Positions 35,045 to 44,295 of a stretch of DNA of 64,000 nt are shown one piece after another. The stretch covers positions 1 through 64,000 of the forward strand of contig CAJJAT010000007.1 in the NCBI GenBank assembly GCA_905182175.1. Direction: 5' to 3'. The position numbers were made by a program, and so were the translations under genes. Under the pieces are notes generated by a model. It ran no database searches. It worked only from the letters and a program-made list of their open reading frames with translations, and was not told the DNA's origin. Numbering within the stretch: the stretch's first letter is position 1; each line of letters starts with the position of its first letter. The DNA comes from Flavobacteriales bacterium UBA1494 (GTDB lineage: Bacteria; Bacteroidota; Bacteroidia; Flavobacteriales_E; Vicingaceae).

Positions 35045-36293
35045 CCGTTGTGCACTGGGGTCTGTTGCCTGTATTTTATTCTTGTCATCTTGTTATACCA
35101 ATAAAGCATCTGTAACTAAATATGATTACAGTTACATGTATGACGATAATCAATCTGTTATCAATCCTAAGTTCAAAATATTTCACCAGTCGTTAGACTC
35201 AAGTACCCTGTTTTATGAGATTAGCTCCGGAGATATTTTATATGAGAGAATTCAGAGTGATTCTTCAATGGCCGCAAATGTGAAGCTGAAGTACACCCTT
35301 TATGCAGATAGAGATTTAAACATCCTATTAGATAGCGGGAATAAAAACTTGGCCAATTACGGTTCTAATGGTAAAAATGCCCTCTTACAAAATAGGTTAA
35401 CATTTAAGTTTTCAACCCGAAAGAAAGCTTGGCTATCTATCCGGTTTAGAGATGAAAACAAAGACTTCAATATAGTTAGTACAATAGAGATAGATAAACG
35501 AGAAAATTTCAACAGTCAATATTTCAAATATTACAAAGGAAAGCAGCTCTTATTTAATCAACGAGCTATATATAAGGATATTACCATTGAAAAAAGTCCT
35601 CTTATAAAAGAAAATGACTTCATAATGGCGGCAAGCCAAAAGTCATTTAGCATGACTCCTCCACCATTTGCACAACAAAAGAAATCAGAGTTAAAACTCT
35701 CATCTGAAACTAATTTTGAGTTTCAATTTTTAAATAACAAATACGACTACTCTTCCGCCTACCCAATTAACTACTTCTACACAGAAGGTGATAGTTCTGC
35801 TTACAATCCTATTTTTTATTTTGGAGAAAGCTTTCCGAAATTAAATGAGGTAGAGCAGCTAATCGATCCAATCCGATACATTAGTACGAGTAAGGAGTAT
35901 AAAAACTTAAAGACAGCCGTAGACTCTAAAAAAGGGTTGGATGTTTTTTGGCTAAAGCTTGGAAAAAATGAGCAAAACGCAAAGGAACTGCTAAAGGAAT
36001 ATTATTCAAGAATCGAAGTTGCAAATAAATATTTCACTAGCCACAAAGAAGGCTGGAAAACGGATAGAGGTATTATCTATATAATCTATGGTGTACCTAG
36101 TTCTATTCGAAAAAATTCAAACAAAGAGGTCTGGTTATATGGAGAGGAGAATAATGTACTTTCCGTGCAATTCAGATTTTACAAACCTCAAAATTCAACT
36201 GTTTCCAACCACTATGAGATGGTTCGAAATAGCGATTATAAAAACAATTGGTACCGTCAGGTAGACTTGTGGAGACAAGGGAAAATAGACTAA
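35034..36293 (+). CDS. GWxTD domain lipoprotein
   Basis: The protein has 420 residues from the ATG at 35034 (an adjacent ATG at 35037 is equally possible). The lipobox ends at Cys20 (ALGSVACILFLSSC), so the protein is likely anchored in the outer or inner membrane. The C-terminal GWxTD domain (about 315-420) has YFTSHKEGWKTDRGIIYIIYGVPSS with the name-giving motif, then KEVWLYG and VQFRFYK. The function of the family is unknown; it is frequent in Bacteroidota near envelope genes. It overlaps the end of rmuC by 11 bases, and rlmB follows 6 bases downstream. Confidence 0.82.
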   Translation: MMRNRCALGSVACILFLSSCYTNKASVTKYDYSYMYDDNQSVINPKFKIFHQSLDSSTLFYEISSGDILYERIQSDSSMAANVKLKYTLYADRDLNILLDSGNKNLANYGSNGKNALLQNRLTFKFSTRKKAWLSIRFRDENKDFNIVSTIEIDKRENFNSQYFKYYKGKQLLFNQRAIYKDITIEKSPLIKENDFIMAASQKSFSMTPPPFAQQKKSELKLSSETNFEFQFLNNKYDYSSAYPINYFYTEGDSSAYNPIFYFGESFPKLNEVEQLIDPIRYISTSKEYKNLKTAVDSKKGLDVFWLKLGKNEQNAKELLKEYYSRIEVANKYFTSHKEGWKTDRGIIYIIYGVPSSIRKNSNKEVWLYGEENNVLSVQFRFYKPQNSTVSNHYEMVRNSDYKNNWYRQVDLWRQGKID

Positions 36294-36299
36294 AATTAG

Positions 36300-37034
36300 A
36301 TGAGTAAAGAAAACTACATATTTGGCATGCACCCAGTAATGGAGGCCATAAAAGAAAACAAGGATATTGATAAGGTTTTAATACAATCCGACCTTCGTGG
36401 ACCAAACGTAACTGAGCTGCGTAAAATGCTAAAGGATTACAAAGTGAGTTTTCAAAATTTACCGCTGGGTCGTTTAAATCACATGTGTAAAAAACCTCAT
36501 CAAGGAGTTGTTGCATACCTCTCTCCTGTTGAATTTATGCCATACCAGGAGGTTTTAGCTAAAGCATATGAAGCAGGTAGAGTGCCTTTGCTTTTAATCC
36601 TTGACCACATAAGCGATGTTGGAAATTTTGGTGCAATTTGCAGAACTGCTGAATGTACTGGAGTTGATGGAATTATTGTTCCCGTTAAAGGGTCTGCGCA
36701 GGTAAACTCTGAAGCCATTAAAAGGTCAGCCGGAGCGCTTTTAAAAGTAAACCTGTGTAGAGAAAGAGATTTAACTGCTATTATGGAAGATCTTCAAAAC
36801 TCAGGCGTTCAAATAGTAGCCTGTTCTGAAAAAACGGAAGACTTGCTATATGATGTTGATTATACCATACCAACAGCTATTGTAATGGGTTCAGAGGACA
36901 ATGGAATCACTTCGCACATTTTAAAAGGGGCTGATAAGACAGTTTCTATTCCGATGTTAGGAGAAATTGAGTCATTAAACGTTTCCGTTTCTGCAGGAAT
37001 TATTTTATACGAAGCAGTTAGACAAAGAAGGTAA
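36300..37034 (+). CDS. rlmB: 23S rRNA (guanosine2251-2'-O)-methyltransferase RlmB
   Basis: This 244-residue SpoU/TrmH-class SPOUT methyltransferase has an N-terminal substrate-binding domain beginning YIFGMHPVMEAIKENK. The C-terminal knot contains LILDHISDVGNFGAICRTAECTGVDGII (motif 1 with the catalytic Asn-Arg pair), IVMGSEDNGIT (motif 2) and IPMLGEIESLNVSVSAGIILYEA (motif 3). All three signature motifs are intact and the length is typical. Confidence 0.93.
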   Translation: MSKENYIFGMHPVMEAIKENKDIDKVLIQSDLRGPNVTELRKMLKDYKVSFQNLPLGRLNHMCKKPHQGVVAYLSPVEFMPYQEVLAKAYEAGRVPLLLILDHISDVGNFGAICRTAECTGVDGIIVPVKGSAQVNSEAIKRSAGALLKVNLCRERDLTAIMEDLQNSGVQIVACSEKTEDLLYDVDYTIPTAIVMGSEDNGITSHILKGADKTVSIPMLGEIESLNVSVSAGIILYEAVRQRR

Positions 37035-37036
37035 AA

Positions 37037-38929
37037 GTGCTTAATCGACTAGATAATAGAGACTATTTAGCTGGAATATTTATTCTTTTCGGAGCAGCCT
37101 TGCGATTCTATGGATTTTCGGATTGGTCACTCAGCAATGATGAGTTAAGTGCTATTTCTAGAACCAATTTCAACTCCTTTTCAGAGTTAATTGACAAAGG
37201 AGTTTGGGTAGACGGGCACCCAGCGCTTGTTCAAATTTTTGAATACTATTGGATTCAATTGTTTGGAAACTCTGTATTTGTTGTGAGACTGCCTTTTGTT
37301 CTTGTGAGTGTTGGAAGTTGTATCTACTTCTATCGCTTATTGACAGTATGGATAAATAAAAATGCTGCTCTATTTGGGCTAGCATTGTTTATTCCCTCTT
37401 ATATTTTTGTGCTGTATGCACAAATAGCAAGACCTTATGCAGCCGGCTTATTTTTTACCTTAGCTTTCTCTTTCTATTTTTTTAGAATGATGAAGTTAGA
37501 CGAAGTTAAAAAAAATGCTCTGGGAATTGTAGGGTTTGGGTTAGCCGCAAGTTTAACACATTACTTTTCTACCCTTAGTACCTTTTTAATCTATTTTTCT
37601 GCTATTGTTTACTTGAACAAACAAAATGCAACAGCTTATTTTGGCTTAGCAGCATTGATATTAGCTCTTTATTTACCTCATATACCCATAACTTTAAACC
37701 ATTTAAGCATTGGCGGTGTAAGTTGGTTAGCAAAACCCGAAGCAGATTTTTTAGAACGCTTCTTGGCCTATTTTTTCCAAAATTCTTACTTTCTAGGAAT
37801 AGCAATTGCTACAAGTTTATTGTCATTGGCAGTCAAAAGGTTCATCCACATTGAGTGGAAACCCTTGTTCATCTCATTGTTCCTATTTTTTACTAGTTTT
37901 TACATCGCCTACTATTACTCAATCACTAAAACACCGGTGCTGCAGTTTTCTGTTCTAACATTTACTGCGCCATTTTTGCTATCCTTCCTTGCTTCATTTA
38001 TAGGGCGAACTGCCCAACCGAAATTCATTATCGGAATTAGTTCACTGCTTCTTCTTGTTTCTAGTATTTCTTTACTCTCAGGAAATAGTTTTTATTCAAA
38101 AAAGCCCTTTGCCAATTTTAAAGCTGTAGCAAAAAATAGTGTCTTATGGACAAATGAATTGGGAAGTGAAAATGTTCTTAGTATTGCCAATTCGAGCAAT
38201 ACTTACTACCTGAAGTACTATACAGAAAAAGTCGATTCGACTTTTAACTATACCATTGACCAAATAAATGAAGCGAATAGTATTGCAAAAATTCGAGATG
38301 TTATTACCAATAGCCCTAAGAATTTTTTATTAATCGCTTACGCAAACTCTATCGTTCCTGCGGAAGTACATGAGTTTGCAAAACAAAAATATCCCATAAT
38401 TTCCAAACATGAGCGTTACTTTAATTCTGATGTAATTCTTTATTCAAAAGGCTCTATTAACAGGAAGGCACATTTCTCAGCAAATTATTTAACACATCCT
38501 AATTGGGGTGTAAACAAAAGCTTGCTCCAAGACAGTATATTTTTCAGCGACAGCATCGCTTTTCATCAAAACCCAAAAACTGAGTATGCTCTCACTTACC
38601 GCGACACATTAAAAAACTTGGTGCAAGCCAATGCCAATTGCTTAACAATTTCAGCCCAATTACTTAGCGAAAACCCAGTTGATGTAAACTTAGTTTTAAG
38701 TGTATCGAGAGCCGATTCAACAGTGTATTGGAGAGGAACGAGTGTAGCTTCTTATTATAAGAAGAATAAATGGTCTCAATTTCTGTACGTTTTTCAAAAA
38801 CCTGATGACTTACTACCAAGTGATCTGGTGACAATTTATTTCTGGAATCCAAGAAAACAGAATCTATACATAGATGAATTTAAGATGTATAATTTCGCCG
38901 ACAGTAATTACAATTATTACGAATTTTAG
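37037..38929 (+). CDS. Glycosyltransferase family 39-like membrane protein
   Basis: This 630-residue GT-C enzyme has about ten to eleven membrane helices in residues 10-350, then a soluble periplasmic domain of about 270 residues. The first loop contains WSLSNDELSAISRTNF with the acidic Asp-Glu expected of GT39/ArnT-like catalytic centres, and there is a QIARPYAAGLFFTLAFSFYFF stretch typical of the family. It would use a polyprenyl-phosphate sugar to modify a lipid or protein at the periplasmic face; the acceptor is unknown. The start is GTG at 37037, 2 bases after rlmB, with no nearby ATG that keeps the first helix. Confidence 0.75.
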   Translation: MLNRLDNRDYLAGIFILFGAALRFYGFSDWSLSNDELSAISRTNFNSFSELIDKGVWVDGHPALVQIFEYYWIQLFGNSVFVVRLPFVLVSVGSCIYFYRLLTVWINKNAALFGLALFIPSYIFVLYAQIARPYAAGLFFTLAFSFYFFRMMKLDEVKKNALGIVGFGLAASLTHYFSTLSTFLIYFSAIVYLNKQNATAYFGLAALILALYLPHIPITLNHLSIGGVSWLAKPEADFLERFLAYFFQNSYFLGIAIATSLLSLAVKRFIHIEWKPLFISLFLFFTSFYIAYYYSITKTPVLQFSVLTFTAPFLLSFLASFIGRTAQPKFIIGISSLLLLVSSISLLSGNSFYSKKPFANFKAVAKNSVLWTNELGSENVLSIANSSNTYYLKYYTEKVDSTFNYTIDQINEANSIAKIRDVITNSPKNFLLIAYANSIVPAEVHEFAKQKYPIISKHERYFNSDVILYSKGSINRKAHFSANYLTHPNWGVNKSLLQDSIFFSDSIAFHQNPKTEYALTYRDTLKNLVQANANCLTISAQLLSENPVDVNLVLSVSRADSTVYWRGTSVASYYKKNKWSQFLYVFQKPDDLLPSDLVTIYFWNPRKQNLYIDEFKMYNFADSNYNYYEF

Positions 38930-38935
38930 AACCTC

Positions 38936-40213
38936 ATGCTTTACCGGTTTTTACAGTTTATAATGCGGAGCAGCTTAGCGGCTCACTACCTTGAAATAAA
39001 AGGCATTGGCCTCAATAATATTCCAAAGGATGGAGCAACGATGATTGCTGCAACACACCCAAATTCATTTCTAGATGCAATTATAATTGCGTGCATAATT
39101 GACAGACCTTTGCACTTTTTAGCTCGCTCTGATGTTTTCAAAGCAAAGTGGGCTGATAAAGTTTTGCGGGGTCTTAATTTAATCCCCATCTATAGATTAC
39201 AAGAGGGACCAAAAAATTTAAGTCGAAATGATGATACATTCAAGGAATGTCATCGTATTTTAGAGCAAGGTGGAGCTATCTTAATATTTATAGAAGGATT
39301 AAGCTTAATTGATTTCAAAGTTCGGCCTTTAAAAAAGGGTCTTGCTAGAATTGCTTTTGGTTTTGCTAACAAAAATGACTTTAAAATTAACTGCGCAATT
39401 GTTCCTTTAAGTTTGAATTATGATAGACCAAAAGATTTTAGAAGCAAGATTAATATCGGCGTAGGTCAAGTTCAGTATATACGAGACTATCAAGAGAACT
39501 TCGAAATGAACGCTAACAGTTCTTTCGAAATTCTAAACGAAGTCCTGTACAAGGAATTAACCGAACACACAGTGCAAGTTGAAGCAAAAAACTACATGGT
39601 TTACAAAGCATTGGCTGAACTTGACAGTTGTTTTGAAAAAAATTCTTTGAATCGAAAAATATTGATCGCAGACCACATTTCTAACGTGGAAAAAGAAAAA
39701 CCAACTTGTCTAACAGATTTATCAGCTGTAGTTGAAGAAGCATTTGGCATTCTAAAATCCTACAAACTTAATTTTAGAAAGTTAAAATCAAACATAGGAT
39801 TATCCTTTGTAGATATTTTGCTGGTAATCTTCGCAGCTCCTTTTGCCGTCTTTGCTTTTATTGTGAATTTTTTGCCGTTTATTGTTTCTAAAAAAATAAC
39901 TGAAAAGAAAGTGAGACTAGATGAATTTTATGCCTCTGTGCGGTTGGTATTAGGTACTATTTTATGGATGCTGTGGACCACAGTTATTACAGTTGTTGTT
40001 TGGCAATATACCCCTTGGGCTTTCCTAACTCCAATTGTGATGTATTGGTTAGCTCGTTTTTACCTAAGGTATTACGAAAAAGCTCACTATGTTGCTGCAG
40101 CTTATCGTTTAAGACAATTGAAAAACAAAAACGGAAAATTTGAAGAACTGCAACAATTCATAAAACAGATCTACAAAATTAGAAGCAGCGAGGGTTTAGC
40201 TCCGAGTAAGTAA
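38936..40213 (+). CDS. PlsC-family 1-acyl-glycerol-phosphate acyltransferase-like protein
   Basis: The 425-residue protein has an N-terminal acyltransferase domain (about 20-220) with ATHPNSFLDAIIIA, where His41 and Asp47 form the catalytic motif in the HX5D spacing seen in this subfamily. This is followed by LHFLARSDVFK, FIEGLSLIDFKVRPLKKGLARIAFG (the acceptor-binding FxEG-type motif) and VPLSLNYDRPK. Two or three membrane helices lie at about 295-375. It probably acylates a glycerophospholipid or an ornithine-type lipid; the exact acceptor is not determinable. It is the last gene of the ung run. Confidence 0.8.
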   Translation: MLYRFLQFIMRSSLAAHYLEIKGIGLNNIPKDGATMIAATHPNSFLDAIIIACIIDRPLHFLARSDVFKAKWADKVLRGLNLIPIYRLQEGPKNLSRNDDTFKECHRILEQGGAILIFIEGLSLIDFKVRPLKKGLARIAFGFANKNDFKINCAIVPLSLNYDRPKDFRSKINIGVGQVQYIRDYQENFEMNANSSFEILNEVLYKELTEHTVQVEAKNYMVYKALAELDSCFEKNSLNRKILIADHISNVEKEKPTCLTDLSAVVEEAFGILKSYKLNFRKLKSNIGLSFVDILLVIFAAPFAVFAFIVNFLPFIVSKKITEKKVRLDEFYASVRLVLGTILWMLWTTVITVVVWQYTPWAFLTPIVMYWLARFYLRYYEKAHYVAAAYRLRQLKNKNGKFEELQQFIKQIYKIRSSEGLAPSK

Positions 40214-40773
40214 TTGCTGAGAAAAATAAACTTTTAGATTTGGATTCAATCTTCCTTTTCTCTTCATGCCATTGTCTGGGATTGCCTTGATTTGCGTAAT
40301 GCTACTCTTTACTAGTGAAAAGCTGCTATCGTGGTTTAATGGACTTTTAGTTTTTGGCTTTCTAACCACATGGTAGGGTGGTATTTGGATTAAATTTCAT
40401 ACAATCATAGAAGGAACTAACAATCACGTATTATTACGGTAAATATGTAATTGGCCGATCATTGTTTCAAGGAGGCCAAGCTGACTGGCAATACAATCAC
40501 TTTAGGTTTGAAATCACAAAAACTATTTAATGTATTTTCATGTAACGGATAATTACAGAATTATCAAAACTATTCATAGAAAAATAAACACCATATCTCA
40601 CTATAAATCAGAAATTCTAAAAATAACTTTCCGAAAAATTACCGCCATATATTTGTCATCCAAGTATTTATCATTAGAATTAGGGATTCTACCCAGTTCT
40701 GAAATCTCCATTATACCACAATATGTATTTCCCTAAGGACAGTTGTATCCCTGTCAATTAAGGAATATCATAC
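40214..40773. other. Intergenic region with a possible decayed membrane-protein gene
   Basis: A forward frame from the ATG at 40266 reads MPLSGIALICVMLLF then TSEKLLSWFNGLLVFGFLTTW and meets a TAG at 40374-40376. It resumes GGIWIKFHTIIEGTNNHVLL, and in the next frame gives KYVIGRSLFQGGQADWQY and NHFRFEITKTI, ending near 40530. The pieces look coding-like (membrane helix plus strands) but no family was recognised. A 68-codon frame at 40530-40736 has no recognisable features. No terminator seen. Confidence 0.35.
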
Positions 40774-41796
40774 CTACCTCACTCTATTCAGACTAAGCGC
40801 CTTGAAAATCAATTTGGGTAAAGGTTTTTGAACCTTTTTATTTTTCACATTAATGTACCACCCTAGTTTTTTCATAATGGGAACTTTATGGGTTTCAACT
40901 AATTCTATCAAGGTTTTGTCATTGTCTTCAACATAAGCGAATTGCCCTGCGGCTTCCCCCATATCAAAGCTATTCTCGCTGTCTACGGTAAAAGGATGGT
41001 TTAATGTTTTTGCAAACTCCCTAAGTTGATGCATGCGTTGAACATCAAAACAAACGTGAATAAATCCTAAGTCCCCCCAAAAACGGTCATTGAATATCTG
41101 CTCTCTTCCTCCGGATGTATCACAAACCAGCTCCAACTGAGTTGGGCCTAAAAGTTGACTAAAAGCTGATGGTTTATTTTTGCTCGGCTTTAACCATGCG
41201 TTTCTAAAAGTGCCTTCCTCTCCAGTCGCAGCAAGTGTATCATACTGCATTCCTTCCTGATATATTTTTCTACCTTTTTCAATATCTGAGACACCTATGG
41301 TCACTCCCATAACTCCTCCAGTTAATGCTCCTGTTTTCATAAAACAGTACTCATCTTCAATTAATTTAAAAGCATTTCCAAAAGGATCTTTTAGCTCAAA
41401 CCATTTCCGGTTCATTTCATTCACTTTCAATTCAGACAAAGAAATTCCATCCACTTTTTTAAAGTACTCCAATGCTTTTTCAGCGTCATAAGTCCGCATG
41501 TGTATGTGTGTAATTCCTAAATCTCCTTCTCTAGTTGCAACACTTCTCGGTTGCCCTTTTCGAGAGGTAAATTGCCATATTTCGAAGCCTCCGCCGCCTT
41601 GTAGGTTCATAGCTAAAATCGCTTTCCGCTTGTGAACTTCGTTTCCGGTGTAATCGATCATTAGTTTGGCCTCCGCCTCATCGCTAAAAATGGGCAAATC
41701 CATTCCAAAATGCTCTCCATACCAAGCAAACGCTTTATCAGCATCGTTTACTCCTATTCCTACTTGTTGAATTCCTGAAATGTTATAATCAAACAT
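40774..41796 (-). CDS. VOC (glyoxalase/bleomycin-resistance-like) family protein with two VOC modules
   Basis: The 340-residue protein has two vicinal-oxygen-chelate halves: about 5-130 (GIQQVGIGVNDADKAFAWY ... FELKDPFGNAFKLIED) and about 158-310 (GVMGVTIGVSDIEKGRKIYQ ... DLGFIHVCFDVQRMHQLREF ... DNDKTLIELVE). Metal-type residues are seen as His in ITHIHMR and GFIHVCFD, and Glu in LIELVE. The two-module layout recalls ring-cleaving dioxygenases and 4-hydroxyphenylpyruvate dioxygenase, but the signature of the latter is missing, so only the superfamily is assigned. It overlaps the SDR gene by 8 bases and shares its transcript. Confidence 0.7.
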   Translation of the reverse strand: MFDYNISGIQQVGIGVNDADKAFAWYGEHFGMDLPIFSDEAEAKLMIDYTGNEVHKRKAILAMNLQGGGGFEIWQFTSRKGQPRSVATREGDLGITHIHMRTYDAEKALEYFKKVDGISLSELKVNEMNRKWFELKDPFGNAFKLIEDEYCFMKTGALTGGVMGVTIGVSDIEKGRKIYQEGMQYDTLAATGEEGTFRNAWLKPSKNKPSAFSQLLGPTQLELVCDTSGGREQIFNDRFWGDLGFIHVCFDVQRMHQLREFAKTLNHPFTVDSENSFDMGEAAGQFAYVEDNDKTLIELVETHKVPIMKKLGWYINVKNKKVQKPLPKLIFKALSLNRVR

Positions 41797-42577
41797 GATT
41801 GCTTTCTTTTTCTGCTATTTTATAAAACAAAAAGGGAAGGTACTTTTTGAACTTTACCATCAATAATTCTTTGCCTCCAATCAATACTTCCTTCCGATTT
41901 GATTGAAGTGCCGTATCTATTTTCTTTGCACAAGCTTCAGCACTTATTCCTCCAGCTTGACCATCATCCATTTTACCATAACTGTCCCCTCCAGCCGTTA
42001 ATGCATTTACCGACACTTGGGTTTGCACTCGGCCAATAACTAAAAACTGTACAAAAATGCCATTTTTCTTTTCTTCAAAGCGTAAACTTTCAAAAAACCC
42101 ATGCAATGCATGTTTTGAAGCGCTATATGTTGACCGAAGTGGGTAGCCAAATTTGCCAACAATACTTGAGGTAATCACTATTTTACTACCTTTCGCTTTC
42201 CGCATTGAGTGCAACAATAGTTTAGTAAGTTGCACGGGACCAAAATAATTTATTTGCATCAACATAGCCTCAACCTCTTCACTTGTATCTATCGCTAAAG
42301 ATCTTTGACTTTGGCCAGCATTGTTAACCAAAAGGTGAATTTCTTCTCCTTTTTTTAAGATTTCAGTAGCAGCTCTCGCAATTGAGTTTTTATCATTCAG
42401 GTCCATCACGATTGGAATCAACTCAACAGTATTCGTAGAGCACATATCAATCGTTTTTTTTAAGCTTTCCAATTTCCGACCACAAATATAAATGATCTGA
42501 AAGCTACTACAAAGCTGTATTGTTAATGCTTGACCTATCCCCGAAGAAGCTCCTGTTATTACTGCTATTTTACTCAT
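41789..42577 (-). CDS. Short-chain dehydrogenase/reductase (DHRS7-like)
   Basis: This 262-residue classical SDR has the cofactor motif VITGASSGIGQA (6-17), VNNAGQSQRSLAID with the NNAG motif and the SQRS that marks the DHRS7-like branch, the catalytic Ser in VITSSIVGKFG, and the Tyr/Lys in STYSASKHALHGF. The substrate is unknown. Its ATG overlaps the stop of the frameshifted glycosyltransferase (ATGA). The gene order transferase, SDR, VOC suggests one transcript. Confidence 0.85.
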   Translation of the reverse strand: MSKIAVITGASSGIGQALTIQLCSSFQIIYICGRKLESLKKTIDMCSTNTVELIPIVMDLNDKNSIARAATEILKKGEEIHLLVNNAGQSQRSLAIDTSEEVEAMLMQINYFGPVQLTKLLLHSMRKAKGSKIVITSSIVGKFGYPLRSTYSASKHALHGFFESLRFEEKKNGIFVQFLVIGRVQTQVSVNALTAGGDSYGKMDDGQAGGISAEACAKKIDTALQSNRKEVLIGGKELLMVKFKKYLPFLFYKIAEKESNHV

Positions 42578-43295
42578 ATCAATGCTTCGGGTTTGCGATG
42601 ATTCAACATAGATTTATACGTGCTAATCAGTTTTTCCTGCGATGCCCCTCCTTTATATAAGTTAAAAACTATGAAGTTCGCAAGGTTGACTCGAAAATAA
42701 CTATTTTCTTCATACTTCCTTGCAGAAACAACAACGTCTTTTGGAATAATTTTAAACTTTAATTGTTTTCTCACTTTTCTCATAAAATCATACTCTTCCA
42801 TAATTCGATAATTGGGGTTGTAGCCGCCCATTATATTGAATTCTTTTCGTTTAATGAACAGGGTTTGATCTCCACCTCTACACACCTCGAAATCGAACCG
42901 AGTGAAGTATGAATTAATTTTCAATACTATTTTTTTTGAATCAAAGCGAAATCGAAAACATCCCATGTCAAAACCTTCATCCAACGCTTAAAAATATCGT
43001 TTAAAAATCCATTTGGTGGTCTGCTATCCGCATGAACAAAATATAAGATATCACCTTTGGCTATAGCAACCCCGTCATTCATTTGATGCGCTCTGCACTT
43101 CCTACTACAAGATAAAACTATGGCTCCTAAATTAGATGCAACTTGTCGCGTTTGATCGACGCTGTTAGCATCAACTACTATAATTTCATACGTAGTATTC
43201 CGCAAGCCAACTTTCAACAGTGAAAGGAGCTCAGCAATATTCTGCTCTTCATTCAATGTTGGAATGATGACACTTAACTGCATGTATTCTGCCAT
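42574..43295 (-). pseudogene. TIGR04283-type glycosyltransferase interrupted by one frameshift
   Basis: Two reverse frames make up one family-2 glycosyltransferase of about 240 residues. The first part (43295 to about 42985) has LSVIIPTLNEEQNIAELL, EIIVVDANSVDQT and DILYFVHADSRPPNGFLNDIFK. After a one-base loss near 42981-42990 the frame continues as LDEGFDMGCFRFRFDSKK, FTRFDFEVCRGGDQTLFIKR, EFNIMGGYNPNYRIMEEYDF, to the end. GCFRxxFD and GGDQ/LFI are typical of the TIGR04283 arsenosugar-biosynthesis-associated group. Everything except the one missing base is intact, so the locus is either a very young pseudogene or carries a sequencing error. The stop overlaps the SDR start. Confidence 0.8.
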
Positions 43296-43311
43296 TTAGA
43301 AAACTTAACGT

Positions 43312-43339
43312 TTGTCTGATTCAACTTTACTTAATTTTG
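43312..43339 (+). promoter_or_regulatory. Putative promoter for the DUF547-rhodanese genes
   Basis: TTG at 43312-43314 is separated by 17 bases from TAATTTTG at 43332-43339, which matches both Bacteroidota promoter elements (TTG and TAnnTTTG). The DUF547 ATG is 24 bases downstream. This is the most complete promoter match in the window. Confidence 0.55.
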
Positions 43340-43362
43340 AGCTCCAAAGATTCACATAAAGC

Positions 43363-44178
43363 ATGATTAAAACCAACCCAAATTTAAAAATAGGTGCGCT
43401 TGTGTCACTTTTGTTTGTATTGTTCTCATTCTCTTGCGGAAACAAGCAGGCTATAGTAATCCACACCCCGGTAGTAGCAAACAATCAATTTATAATTCTC
43501 TCCATGGAAATGATCGATGCGATTCGCGATAAAAAAAGCACTATCAATTTACAAATGAGATACGAACAATTAAATTCAGACAGTTTAGCGAAGTACTTGG
43601 TTACCGATGATCAAAAAAAAGCATTTTGGATTAATACCTATAACTCATTCATTCAAATCATATTAACAGAGCACCCAGAGTATTTCGAAAACAGAGGCAA
43701 CTTCTTTGGAAAACCTAGAATAGTCATTGCTCAAAAGAAACTAAGTTTTGATGACATTGAGCACGGCATTATCCGCGGCTCAAAAATAAAACTCTCCTTG
43801 GGCTTACTTAACAATCCCTTTGTTGATGAGTTTGAGAAAAAGCTAAGAACAAAGAACGAAGACGGAAGAGTCCATTTTGCGCTAAACTGTGGCGCCAAAA
43901 GTTGCCCATTGATTTCAACTTACGATGCGAAAGACTTTAATTCAAAGATAGATCAGGTTGCAAAAAGCTTTCTTACAAAAGTATCTGCTTATAAAAAAGA
44001 AGACAACGTGATTTTAACCACTCCATTATTTAGTTGGTTCAGAGGGGATTTTGATGGCAAGAATGGCGTTTTGAAGATGTTAAAACAGTATGAAATTATT
44101 CCTGCTGAAAGCAATCCTAAAATAGAATATGATGCGTATGACTGGTCCCTGAGTTTGGGTAATTATTATGTACAATAA
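43363..44178 (+). CDS. DUF547 lipoprotein
   Basis: This 271-residue protein has a lipoprotein signal ending FSFSC (Cys25). The DUF547 domain is at about 80-240 with KAFWINTYNSFIQIILTEHP, KLSFDDIEHGIIRGSKIK, DGRVHFALNCGAKSCPLI (family Cys residues) and TPLFSWFRGDFDG. The family's function is unknown. It is often found near TIGR04283-like glycosyltransferases and rhodaneses, as here: the frameshifted transferase is divergent and a rhodanese gene follows 117 bases downstream. Confidence 0.85.
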   Translation: MIKTNPNLKIGALVSLLFVLFSFSCGNKQAIVIHTPVVANNQFIILSMEMIDAIRDKKSTINLQMRYEQLNSDSLAKYLVTDDQKKAFWINTYNSFIQIILTEHPEYFENRGNFFGKPRIVIAQKKLSFDDIEHGIIRGSKIKLSLGLLNNPFVDEFEKKLRTKNEDGRVHFALNCGAKSCPLISTYDAKDFNSKIDQVAKSFLTKVSAYKKEDNVILTTPLFSWFRGDFDGKNGVLKMLKQYEIIPAESNPKIEYDAYDWSLSLGNYYVQ

Positions 44179-44295
44179 TAGTAACGGTTCTTCTTACTAC
44201 GAATTACAAACTGATACTTCAAGAATAAGAATGGAATAACAGTTGAAAAAAGAAAATGGATTTTTGGACATGTAATAAACTTCAAAGAATAAACA

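Noticed and set aside
40530-40736. 68-codon forward frame after the acyltransferase
   Set aside because: Ile/Lys/Ser-rich translation typical of AT-rich random frames, no recognisable motif.
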